From Saccharospirillum sp965652395 (GTDB taxonomy: Bacteria > Pseudomonadota > Gammaproteobacteria > Pseudomonadales > Natronospirillaceae), in assembly GCA_965652395.1 (NCBI GenBank), contig CBFGUW010000015.1:1-64000 (forward strand): DNA of 64,000 bases, written 5' to 3'. Position 1 is the first letter of the stretch. Each line of letters begins with the position of its first letter. The notes under the pieces are model-generated. The model did not search any database, was not told where the DNA came from, and worked only from the letters and a program-made list of their open reading frames with translations. This document shows positions 34,143 through 42,644 of the stretch, piece after piece. A program made the position numbers and the translations under genes.

Positions 34143-36725
34143 ATGTTGCTAGGCAGGAAGCGGTTATCTCTTCTTCTTATCCGGTTGTTCATTGCCGCTA
34201 TTGGGGGCGCAGCATCGGTGCTCCATGCCGGTGCCATACCTGATGGGCCCAACAGCCGTATTACCGACGGCGGGCTGGTGCAATACAGTGATGCCGAGTG
34301 GCCTTCTTTGGCGGTGCTTGGCGAAACGGTCTATGCCACTTGGTTGGACGACCGCTACGGTAATGATAATTCCGTCATGTTTGCCCGGTCCGACGACAAC
34401 GGTCGTACCTGGTCGCAAAATACTCTGGTGAGTTTGGTTCCCTATGACGACTGGACGGAACATCCTCAAATCGCCGTACAACCTGACGGCACCATCTGGA
34501 TTGTGTGGTACCTCTTCTACGCTCAAGATTCCAATAATGTGAACGACCTTCGGCTGGCCCGGTCAACGGACGGAGGCGCGAGCTGGTCGCTGTACCTATT
34601 GAAAGACGGCGGTGAAAAGGATGATTTGTGGAAGACAAAAGTCGCCGCGGATGATCAGTACCTCTACGTGCTCTATCACGATTTCGCAAGCAACAATACC
34701 GACAAAGGCTACAATATCCTGCTGAACCGAGTGGATACTGCCCAGTTGAAGCATCAGGATATTATGGTGAACGATGTCGCCATGTCCGGTCGAATAAGCG
34801 GCGGGATTCAGGATGACGGGCCCCAGCTCGACTTGAGCCTCAGGGAAACCGAACAAGGAACCCTGCTGTGTGCCGCCTGGGAAGACCGGCGCAGTCGCGC
34901 CTCTATCTATGGCGCTTGTTCTGACGATCAAGGCAGCAGCTTCTCAGCCAATTTCAATGTCAGCGGCAGCGATGCCGTCATGCCCAATATCGCGATAGCG
35001 CCGGACGGTCGGCTTTATGCGACTTACTCGTCGGATACCGATGGTCGGAAAAACATTCTTTTACGTGCTTCGGATGACAAGGGTCAGTCATGGAGCGAAC
35101 CTAGGCCGGTCACCCAATTGGATACCGAGGAAGTGAGCCACAGGGATCTTGAAGTGGATAACAGCGGTCAGGTATTGGTGGCTTGGGTTCACGATAGGTA
35201 CGGAGAGAACGATATTAACCTCTCGACTTCCAGTGATAGCGGGAACCATTTTGCTGTTCTGGTAGATATGGAGGACGAGCAGGGGGAGCACCCCGACGTC
35301 TCCAGCCCCAACCAGGTCAGGCTGGCTACCGGACCGACCGAGGGCGATGACAGCTTCGTTTATTTGGCGTGGCGCGATACGCGTAATCCGGAGAATGAAA
35401 TCTGGTTTACACGAGCCATTCTGGACGGTACGCCGCCGACCACCCCTAGCGGCGTGGTGGCTGAAGGGGTGGACAGGGCCATTAGGCTCTCCTGGCAGGC
35501 TTCCAGTGATGCAAACGGAGTGAAGGGTTATCGGGTCTTTCGGGCTGAATCGGAAAGTGATCCGTTCGAAGCGATCTCTCCTGTTCTGGTTCAAGCGCTC
35601 GCTTACACCGATGTCGGGCTGGAACCCGGGGATCGCTATGTGTACCGGATCGCTGCGGTGGATGGTACGGGGAATATGGGTGCACAATCCCAAACAGCCG
35701 AAGCAACCGCCAAAGGAGGGGATTCACAACCCGGTGGGGTACTGTTTTATGAGCAGGGCGACGCAATACGTTCAAATCCCCTGAATGGGGGCGCTGGCCA
35801 GACCATAACTGATTCGTCAAGCCCGGTTTTGTCGCCCGGTGGTGACAGGCTTTATTATCGCAGCAGCGCCGAGGTGGCTTTCCGGCCGATCAACAAAGAC
35901 GGGTCTCTCGGTGACGTCACTCATTTCATGAGCCGCGAAGGCATGTCGGAGTTCGATATCGCAGCCGATAACCAGCACTTCGCGGTGATCGAGACGCGCT
36001 CCCAGTACAATGAAGACCTCGGTTTCTGCTTTGTATCGGAACCGATATTCGCCACCAAAGACCAGAAATTATTTACCGACCAACACAACCTGTCCTCCTA
36101 TGTGACCATTTCAGCCGATCATCATTGGATGGGCTACCGATACGACGGTTTCTGTCATGGGTTGGCATACGGAAACACCTACCCTGGCGATTTCTGTCTG
36201 GCCAATCTTGCGAGTCAGGAGCGCTTTTGTCTGGAAGGTGCGGATGTAAAAGGGGCTGATTTCGCGCCTTCCGGCCACAGTCTGGTGTTTGCATCACCGC
36301 TCAGCGGCCAGCATGAAGTATGGAAAGCCGAGGTAACCAATGAGGGGACCTTGATCAACTATCAGCAATTGACTCGAGGACCGGATAACCAGCCGGTGGA
36401 TAACCCCCGCTGGTCAAGCGATGGGGAGTGGATCGTTTTCCAGCGCGACCTGAATCCGGACACAGACGAGGAGGCTGTTAATTGGCAGCTTTTTGCGGTA
36501 CGGGCGGACGGCACGGCTCTGCGGGAATTGAATTTGGCAGGTGAGCGTCCTGTGCTGGTAACGGAGGGTGGTGCTTCAAATGGAGAGGGCAGCGGCACCC
36601 AGAAACCGGGAACATCCTCATCCGGCGGTGGCGCCCTGCCCTTGTGGTTATTGCTCTTGGTTAGCAGCGTGCTGCTATACCTGAAACCGTCACCCTTTGT
36701 TCCTGCAGAGTTACGTTGGCATTAG
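34143..36725 (+). CDS. large secreted/surface protein: Asp-box repeats, FnIII, beta-propeller, C-terminal anchor
   Basis: The 860-aa protein has a signal peptide (RLFIAAIGGAASVLHA). Residues about 31-428 are a sialidase-type BNR region with several Asp boxes (SDDNGRTW, STDGGASW, SDDQGSSF, SDDKGQSW). A fibronectin type III domain follows (about 430-525, IRLSWQASSDANGVKGYRVF), then a TolB-like propeller region to about 815 (PRWSSDGEWIVFQR). A GGG stretch plus a hydrophobic helix (ALPLWLLLLVSSVLLYL) resembles a GlyGly-CTERM anchor. Catalytic sialidase residues were not identified, so binding or adhesion is as likely as hydrolysis. ATG 34143 follows AAGGAG. Confidence 0.75.
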   Translation: MLLGRKRLSLLLIRLFIAAIGGAASVLHAGAIPDGPNSRITDGGLVQYSDAEWPSLAVLGETVYATWLDDRYGNDNSVMFARSDDNGRTWSQNTLVSLVPYDDWTEHPQIAVQPDGTIWIVWYLFYAQDSNNVNDLRLARSTDGGASWSLYLLKDGGEKDDLWKTKVAADDQYLYVLYHDFASNNTDKGYNILLNRVDTAQLKHQDIMVNDVAMSGRISGGIQDDGPQLDLSLRETEQGTLLCAAWEDRRSRASIYGACSDDQGSSFSANFNVSGSDAVMPNIAIAPDGRLYATYSSDTDGRKNILLRASDDKGQSWSEPRPVTQLDTEEVSHRDLEVDNSGQVLVAWVHDRYGENDINLSTSSDSGNHFAVLVDMEDEQGEHPDVSSPNQVRLATGPTEGDDSFVYLAWRDTRNPENEIWFTRAILDGTPPTTPSGVVAEGVDRAIRLSWQASSDANGVKGYRVFRAESESDPFEAISPVLVQALAYTDVGLEPGDRYVYRIAAVDGTGNMGAQSQTAEATAKGGDSQPGGVLFYEQGDAIRSNPLNGGAGQTITDSSSPVLSPGGDRLYYRSSAEVAFRPINKDGSLGDVTHFMSREGMSEFDIAADNQHFAVIETRSQYNEDLGFCFVSEPIFATKDQKLFTDQHNLSSYVTISADHHWMGYRYDGFCHGLAYGNTYPGDFCLANLASQERFCLEGADVKGADFAPSGHSLVFASPLSGQHEVWKAEVTNEGTLINYQQLTRGPDNQPVDNPRWSSDGEWIVFQRDLNPDTDEEAVNWQLFAVRADGTALRELNLAGERPVLVTEGGASNGEGSGTQKPGTSSSGGGALPLWLLLLVSSVLLYLKPSPFVPAELRWH

Positions 36726-36770
36726 TCACCGTGGTGAAGGGCTGTGTCAGTTGGGGCCATCGTGCAGGCC

Positions 36771-37277
36771 CTATTGGGAAGTCAGGTCTCCGGCGGGCCG
36801 CTCCGGCATGTTGGTAATAAAATTAACCGGCACCAAGCCGCCTTCACTTTGGCTGGGTTTCAGGCCAACCCAGGCAACAAAATAATCGTCGTGCCGATAA
36901 GCGAATGACCAGGCTTGGGCGTTGTCGCTGAAGGTCAGATCGTGGGCTTCTTTCCATTCCGCTGTCAGGGCACCGAGTTTTTTGGCGTAATCGCCTTTGA
37001 GTGCCTGCCAGGATTCATCGGCGGGTAACACATAGCGTTCAAGGCGCATCCCCTCTTCGCCGAAGCGAGCCTCGGCGGTGTCCCATACTTGAGTCCAGAA
37101 ATGAGTGTCGAGGCTGCCGGTCTGGGTGCCGAAGGCATATTCTTCTGTGGTTTGAAGGGTTGCGGGGGGTAACGGCAGGCTGAGGTCGCGGTCTGATTCA
37201 CAGCCCGCGATTCCCTGCCCAAAAAGCACTAACAGGGTGGTGATTTTAATAGAGCGGTTAACTCCGACTAATGTCAT
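36771..37277 (-). CDS. predicted lipoprotein, unknown
   Basis: The 168-aa protein has a lipoprotein signal ending GQGIAGC (Cys26), a threonine/leucine-rich linker, and a tryptophan-rich globular part (FWTQVWDTAEARFGEEG, AWSFAYRHDDYFVAWVG). No family is recognised. It starts 8 bases after the stop of the 491-aa candidate effector gene, so the two share a transcript with box g upstream. TTG at 37283 is an alternative start. Confidence 0.65.
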   Translation of the reverse strand: MTLVGVNRSIKITTLLVLFGQGIAGCESDRDLSLPLPPATLQTTEEYAFGTQTGSLDTHFWTQVWDTAEARFGEEGMRLERYVLPADESWQALKGDYAKKLGALTAEWKEAHDLTFSDNAQAWSFAYRHDDYFVAWVGLKPSQSEGGLVPVNFITNMPERPAGDLTSQ

Positions 37278-37285
37278 AAGCAAAC

Positions 37286-38761
37286 TCAGTCCAAACGGGT
37301 GACCTGGCTGACGCGGTCGTTAAATCCGCTGAAGGCGGCACTGCCCACGCCCATTTCCCCGGTGTTGGGGTTCATGGGGATGGCGGCGCGCTCCAGCTGC
37401 TGGGCGGCATCGGCACCGGGATCCGTGATGGCGGCGTCAATGGCGGTCGCCACCCAGTTCCGACCCACGGATATCGCGCCAGCCGTAGCGGGGCCAACAC
37501 CCAGTGTTACAGTGGCCAGGGCTGTGTTCAATACGTTGGTGGTCATTTCCCGTTGGGTGGCGACATCGTCGGAGATGGACTCGGTCGCACTGTATACACC
37601 ACCGACGAAATATCCCAGGGTGCCGGCGTTTTCATAGCGTTGGGCGCCGCTGGCAAGGGTGGTGGTGTCTTCAAAGCGTGCGATGGGGTCCTGACTTAAA
37701 TCGTTGCCCAATTGCAACCGTGCCATTTGTTCACCCAGCACCGCTTCCTGGTCGGTATTCAGCAGATGTTTGGCATAGGCGGAGAAACCGGTGCCGTCCA
37801 TAGTGCTCTGGTTATAAGCCAGCTCACGCATGATGCCGGTGGTATCGGTGTCGAGCAGGTGGGTCAGGCCGTTCGCCAGGGTGTTGGCGGCATCGGTGTC
37901 ACCGATGGCGACTACCGGAAAGCCAAAGTCTTCATTGATGTGGTTCAGCGTCTCGGCACCGGCGTCAAAAATGCGGGCTTTCAAGTCCGGGTTGCTGATT
38001 TGGCTGGCACTGGCAAGGATCTGCCCGGCGACTTTACCGTCCATACTGGCGGTGACGGCATGGCTGGAATAGTTGACCGTTTCATCGATGGACGCTGACA
38101 TCACCGCCTGAAGCTGGGCGTCGGTCAGGCTGCCAAAGGCCTCTTGGGCGGCAGCCGGGTTGCCCTGCAGCCCTCCCAGTACTTCGCCGATGGCAGCGGC
38201 TTCGGCATCTCCGGTACGGGAGGTGGAACCGCCAAAACCGGCGGAGCTGTAGTCGGGGCGGTCGGTGGCGCTGTCGGCCATGGCCTGAACGTAGTCGACT
38301 TTGACGTCGGAACTGGCATGGGTGGCGACGGCCTGGCCAAGGGCAACCACATCACTGTAGCCACCGCTGTTATCGTCGGTGCGGGCAAAGGAGTCCGACA
38401 GGGTTTTCAGCCCTTCGCCATCCAGCTTGCGTGCCATGTCGTTGAAAAAGGTGGAGCGTTCGGCGACGGTGAGCCCACCCAGGCCCATGACTTTGTCGTC
38501 GGTGAATTCCTGGGCGATTTTATCGAGCGTACCATCGGCGGCGAGTTGGTCGATAACCGCCTGGGTTTGGTTGGCGTCGAGCCCTTCAAAGGTGTTGGCG
38601 ATGGCTTGCACGTCGCCATGGGTGACGGCCCAGTCAGTAAAAGAGGTTGAGAGTCGATCCTGAATGGAGTCGACCGCCTGGTCCACAGGGTCGCTGGTTT
38701 GAGTGGCGGTGGATTGGGCAGTGCTGATGCCGTTGTTTTGGGAAACCGCAGGCGTGGACAT
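37286..38761 (-). CDS. candidate T3SS-secreted protein, conserved type of unknown function
   Basis: The 491-aa protein has no signal peptide and a serine/threonine/glutamine-rich N-terminus (STPAVSQNNGISTAQSTATQ) typical of type III export signals. A long alpha-helical, alanine-rich body follows with segments such as MGLGGLTVAERSTFFNDMAR, DNSGGYSDVVALGQAVATHA and LTDAQLQAVMSASIDE. I believe related proteins occur in other Gammaproteobacteria (Xanthomonas-type) but know no function. ATG 38761 follows AGAGGA. Box g is about 100 bases upstream; the lipoprotein gene follows in the same operon. Confidence 0.65.
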   Translation of the reverse strand: MSTPAVSQNNGISTAQSTATQTSDPVDQAVDSIQDRLSTSFTDWAVTHGDVQAIANTFEGLDANQTQAVIDQLAADGTLDKIAQEFTDDKVMGLGGLTVAERSTFFNDMARKLDGEGLKTLSDSFARTDDNSGGYSDVVALGQAVATHASSDVKVDYVQAMADSATDRPDYSSAGFGGSTSRTGDAEAAAIGEVLGGLQGNPAAAQEAFGSLTDAQLQAVMSASIDETVNYSSHAVTASMDGKVAGQILASASQISNPDLKARIFDAGAETLNHINEDFGFPVVAIGDTDAANTLANGLTHLLDTDTTGIMRELAYNQSTMDGTGFSAYAKHLLNTDQEAVLGEQMARLQLGNDLSQDPIARFEDTTTLASGAQRYENAGTLGYFVGGVYSATESISDDVATQREMTTNVLNTALATVTLGVGPATAGAISVGRNWVATAIDAAITDPGADAAQQLERAAIPMNPNTGEMGVGSAAFSGFNDRVSQVTRLD

Positions 38762-38858
38762 GATCGAATCCTCTCGTGATGGGTGGTTCAAAGAACGCTC
38801 ACTTGAGGGGATCAGTGTCATGCTAACTGTAGCGATGTGCTATTGGGGGTTGCCCCAG

Positions 38859-38871
38859 CTAGGGTTAGCCC
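38859..38871 (-). promoter_or_regulatory. T3SS box g
   Basis: On the minus strand this reads GGG CTAA CCC TAG, followed by CTGGGGCAACCCCC, a second GGG/CCC inverted repeat. It lies 98 bases upstream of the 491-aa candidate effector gene, pointing towards it, and is the rightmost copy of the box. Confidence 0.6.
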
Positions 38872-38959
38872 TGGGTTTTAGCTGCTCTATGGACGAGAGG
38901 CGCTGAACGCTTTTTTAGCATCTCCCGTCCCGCGTCTCCCATTTAGTCCCGCATCGCTC

Positions 38960-39544
38960 TTACTTAGACTTCTTGACGTATTGCGTCAGAATCACAATTT
39001 GCTGGCCGTTCACCTTGCCTTCGATCTGTTCAGGGTTGTCTGCAACCAGAGTGATGTTGCGTACCGCCGTGCCGCGTTTGGCGGTGAAGCCGGCGCCTTT
39101 GACGTTGAGGTCTTTGGTCAGGGTGACGGTATCGCCGTTTTCGAGTTGGGCGCCGTTGCTGTCCAGATGAACGACGGCGCCTTCTTCCGCCGGGCCTTCA
39201 CCGGTGGCCTTGGCCCAGGCGAGGGTGTCTTCATCCAGATACAGAATATCCAGCAATTCCAATGGCCACCCTTCGCGGCTGATTCGGTTCAACAAACGCC
39301 AGGCCATGACCTGAACGGCGGGAACCTGTGACCACATGCTGTCGTTCAGGCAGCGCCAATGGTTGGGGTCCATGTTCTCGGGGTGCTCGATCTGATCGAG
39401 GCAGGTGGCGCACACGAGAATGCTGTGATCGGGGTTGTCGGGGTCATTCACCGGCGGGACTTCATAGACCGACAGGTCTTCATTGGAACTACACAGTTCG
39501 CAGCGGGATTTACCCCGGGTCAGCAGGTTACGTAACTGAGTCAT
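38960..39544 (-). CDS. PhnA-like (YjdM) zinc-ribbon protein
   Basis: The 194-aa protein has a zinc ribbon with paired cysteines (RCELCSSNEDL and LVCATCLDQI) and a C-terminal PhnA domain (LENGDTVTLTKDLNVKGAGF, then KRGTAVRNITLV). PhnA/YjdM is not a phosphonoacetate hydrolase despite the name; its role is unknown. It is longer than the E. coli 111-aa form because of a middle segment (PNHWRCLNDSMWSQVPAVQ). It is the first non-T3SS gene at the right edge of the island. Confidence 0.85.
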   Translation of the reverse strand: MTQLRNLLTRGKSRCELCSSNEDLSVYEVPPVNDPDNPDHSILVCATCLDQIEHPENMDPNHWRCLNDSMWSQVPAVQVMAWRLLNRISREGWPLELLDILYLDEDTLAWAKATGEGPAEEGAVVHLDSNGAQLENGDTVTLTKDLNVKGAGFTAKRGTAVRNITLVADNPEQIEGKVNGQQIVILTQYVKKSK

Positions 39545-39591
39545 GGTGTCGGTCTCCTTGGGTGGGAGCGCTACTATACACCAGAAGTCAT

Positions 39592-41676
39592 CTATTGGGT
39601 GGTCGTATTAACCGCGTCGTCCAGCAGTTTGCCCTGGGCGGAGATGGGGGAATCACCCTCGGGGGCACGATGATATTCACCCTCGGCATTAAGCTCCCAG
39701 GCTTGTTGGTTGTCCGCAAGGTACAGTTCCAGATCTTTGATGACCTTGTCGCGCAGTTTTTTACTGAGCAGCGGGAAGCCGGTTTCCACACGGTGAAACA
39801 TATTGCGGCTCATCCAGTCGGCACTGGCCAGATAGACCTCGGCGTCGCTTTCATTGAGGAAACAAAAGGCGCGCGTATGTTCCAGAAAACGGCCAACGAT
39901 GGAGCGCACACGAATGTTTTCCGAAACCCCAGGGATGCCGGGACGAAGTTGGCATATACCACGAATGATCAGATCAACCTGAACGCCCGCTTGACTGGCT
40001 TCATAGAGCTTGCGTACCAGCAACTCTTCATACAAAGAATTCATCTTGGCGATGATGCGCGCCGGTTTCCCGGCGCGGGCGTGTTCAATTTCCCGGTCGA
40101 TTTTACGCATCATCGTTTTGTGAAGCGTAAAAGGAGACTGCACAAGCTGATCCAGTTTGCTCACCTTCCCCAGGCTGGTGAGCTGCAAAAAGATTCGGTA
40201 TACGTCATCACCGATTTGTTTGTTGCAGGTGAGCAAACCGTAGTCGGTATAAATCTGGGCGGTTTTTGGATGATAGTTGCCTGTGCCAAGATGAACATAA
40301 TGACGCAGCTTGTTGCCTTCGCGACGGGCCACCATCAGCATCTTCGCATGTGTTTTGTAACCGACGATACCGTAGACGACATGGATGCCGAATTCCTGCA
40401 GCCGTTCGGCGAGCGCAACGTTGGCTTCTTCGTCAAAGCGGGCCAGCAGTTCGATAATAACGGTCACTTCCTTGCCAGCCTTGGCGGCGGCGACCAGGGC
40501 ATCAACGATGATCGAGTTCACCCCGGTGCGGTAAAGCGTCTGTTTGATGGTGAGAACATCGGGGTCTTTGGCGGCCTGACGAATCAGATCCACCACGGGC
40601 ATGAAGGAGTCAAACGGATGGTGCAACAGGATGTCACTTTTGCGAATGGCATCGAACATGTTCGCCTTGCGCCGCAGCACCCGCGTCACCCGGGCATCGA
40701 ACGGTGGGTATAACAGTTGCGGCGTACCCGCCAACTCGATCAGGGACACCAGCCGGTTCAGGTTAACCGGCCCGTCGGCCCGGTACAGGTCGATCTCGCT
40801 GATCTCGAACTGTTTGAACAGAAACTGCACCAGTTCGTCCGGGCAGTTGACCGCCACTTCCAGACGCACCTCGTCCCCATATTGGCGATAGACCAACTCC
40901 CCTTCGATAGCCCGGCGTAAGTCGCCGGTTTCTTCTTCATCGACAAAGAGATCCGAGTTGCGGGTAACGCGAAACTGATAGCAACCCTTCACTGTCATGC
41001 CGAAAAATATTTCGTCCATGAAGTGATGAATCACGGACGACAGGAAAACAAAATCCTGTGGGCCGGAACCAGTCTCCTCAGCGGGCAACTGAATCATATT
41101 CGGCAGGGCTCTCGGGCACTGCACAATGGCCTGGCCGCTGTTGCGACCAAAGGCGTCTTTGCCTTCGAGCTTGACGATGAAGTTAAGGCTCTTGTTCAGA
41201 ATGCGAGGGAAGGGGTGTGCCGGGTCGAGCCCGATCGGGCTGAGCAGGGGCAATACCTCGTGCTCGAAATACTGTTGCAGCCATTGGGTTTGTTGTTTGG
41301 TCCAGTGGTCCCGCCGAATGACTCGGATGCCGTGTTCGTCCAACAGTGGCAGCAGCTGCTGATTCAGTATGTCGTATTGGCGTTGCACCAGTTGATGGGC
41401 GCGACCGGCGATCTGGTCCAGCTGCTGGCGGGGCGTTAACCCTTCGGGGCCGGTAATGGTGGACCCGGCTTCAAAGCGCTCTTTCAGGCCACCGACGCGA
41501 ATTTCAAAAAATTCATCCAGGTTGGTGCTGGAAATACAGAGGAACCGCAGGCGTTCCAGTGGGGGTATGCGGATGTCTTCCGCCTGGGACAGGACGCGAT
41601 CATGAAACTCCAAAAGCGAGAGTTCCCGATTGATAAAATGTTCCTGGGTGATATCCAGGGGTGTGTCCTGACTCAT
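39592..41676 (-). CDS. ppk1: polyphosphate kinase 1
   Basis: The 694-aa protein has the Ppk1 layout: N-domain (REISLLEFHDRV-like FINRELSLLEFHDRVLSQ), head domain, and two phospholipase-D-like C-domains with the active-site histidine in GYKTHAKMLMVARREG and the second in SADWMSRNMFHRVETGFP. It makes inorganic polyphosphate from ATP in a reversible reaction. The partner ppx lies convergently at 8411-9946. Length and motifs are normal. The gene is followed 47 bases on by the start of the PhnA-like gene. Confidence 0.96.
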   Translation of the reverse strand: MSQDTPLDITQEHFINRELSLLEFHDRVLSQAEDIRIPPLERLRFLCISSTNLDEFFEIRVGGLKERFEAGSTITGPEGLTPRQQLDQIAGRAHQLVQRQYDILNQQLLPLLDEHGIRVIRRDHWTKQQTQWLQQYFEHEVLPLLSPIGLDPAHPFPRILNKSLNFIVKLEGKDAFGRNSGQAIVQCPRALPNMIQLPAEETGSGPQDFVFLSSVIHHFMDEIFFGMTVKGCYQFRVTRNSDLFVDEEETGDLRRAIEGELVYRQYGDEVRLEVAVNCPDELVQFLFKQFEISEIDLYRADGPVNLNRLVSLIELAGTPQLLYPPFDARVTRVLRRKANMFDAIRKSDILLHHPFDSFMPVVDLIRQAAKDPDVLTIKQTLYRTGVNSIIVDALVAAAKAGKEVTVIIELLARFDEEANVALAERLQEFGIHVVYGIVGYKTHAKMLMVARREGNKLRHYVHLGTGNYHPKTAQIYTDYGLLTCNKQIGDDVYRIFLQLTSLGKVSKLDQLVQSPFTLHKTMMRKIDREIEHARAGKPARIIAKMNSLYEELLVRKLYEASQAGVQVDLIIRGICQLRPGIPGVSENIRVRSIVGRFLEHTRAFCFLNESDAEVYLASADWMSRNMFHRVETGFPLLSKKLRDKVIKDLELYLADNQQAWELNAEGEYHRAPEGDSPISAQGKLLDDAVNTTTQ

Positions 41677-41694
41677 AGGTACCTCTCAACCGTT

Positions 41695-41873
41695 CAAGAA
41701 TTGGCATTCGGGCTGGTTCAGGGGCTCTGGTCCGCAGCGGATACCCGTGGTGTCTCTGCTGGGTCGGCGTGAATCCATCCATGGAGCCTAGACCGCAACA
41801 TCCTTGTTGCGGACTCCCCTGCAGAGACGCCACGGGCATCCGCCGCTATCCCCTGTGGGAATGCCAATTCTTG
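41695..41873. repeat. structured palindromic repeat, copy R3
   Basis: Outer arms CAAGAATTGGCATTC / GAATGCCAATTCTTG (41695-41709 / 41859-41873) are perfect; inner arms (41737-41759 / 41821-41843) are imperfect. The core, in forward orientation from 41762, has a small TCCATCCATGGA hairpin and the larger CCGCAACATCCTTGTTGCGG hairpin. It lies between hpt and ppk1. Confidence 0.85.
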
Positions 41874-41969
41874 AGTTAGCAACCGTTGCATACAGTGTAT
41901 GACAGAATTGTTGCAGGTGTGTGAAAGGAGAGAAGGCCAGGGAGTTAACCCCGGCCGGGGGAGCTGAGA

Positions 41970-42527
41970 TCAGAGGCCTTTTACGGCGAAAATACCGGGG
42001 GCGTTGCGCCAATAGCCTTTGTAGTCCATGCCGTAGCCGAATACATAGCGGTCTTCGCATTGCAGGCCGATGTAGTCCGGAATGATGTCCGGGCGGGCTT
42101 TGCGGTCGTGTTGTTTGTCGACCAGCACGGCAATGTGCAGGTCTTCCACGCCCTCTTCCCGACAGTGGTCGACAATGGCCCCCAGAGTGGCGCCTTCGTC
42201 GTAGATGTCATCAACGATCAGCACCGTGCGGCCTTTCAGCGGCTGTTGGGGATAGGTGCGCCATTCCAGATCCGCCCCACGGGTTTTGTCGCGGTAGCGG
42301 GTGGCATGCAGATAGCTGATCTCCAACGGGAACCCCAGCTTGGTGACCAATTTGCCGGTCAGCACCAGGCCGCCGTTCATCACGCTGAACACAATGGGGT
42401 TACGGTTGGCCAGATCTTTGGAAACAGCGGCGGCGATGTTATCGATAGCCTGTTCGACCTGGGCTTCTGTAAAGAGGCAGTCGGCCTCGTTCCGAACTTG
42501 CTGGATCTCTGAGGGAATGGCGGTCAT
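41970..42527 (-). CDS. hpt: hypoxanthine phosphoribosyltransferase
   Basis: The 185-aa protein has the purine phosphoribosyltransferase fold with the PRPP loop VLIVDDIYDEGATLGAIVDH and flanking SVMNGGLVLTGKL and DYIGLQCEDRYVFGYGMDY. It salvages hypoxanthine (and perhaps guanine) to IMP/GMP. ATG 42527 follows AGAGGCAG; the frame is open far upstream to 42641 but overlaps the folA promoter. It is divergent from folA, a 117-base gap. Confidence 0.93.
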   Translation of the reverse strand: MTAIPSEIQQVRNEADCLFTEAQVEQAIDNIAAAVSKDLANRNPIVFSVMNGGLVLTGKLVTKLGFPLEISYLHATRYRDKTRGADLEWRTYPQQPLKGRTVLIVDDIYDEGATLGAIVDHCREEGVEDLHIAVLVDKQHDRKARPDIIPDYIGLQCEDRYVFGYGMDYKGYWRNAPGIFAVKGL

Positions 42528-42644
42528 TTCTGCCTCTTTGGTCAGGAATCTGGGGTGGCGAACTGTAGCGAGTCTTCCACCTTGGTGCAAGATACCCGCC
42601 TTTTTGCGGTAGTATAGCCGCCAAATGACCCTCCGGAGCAACCC

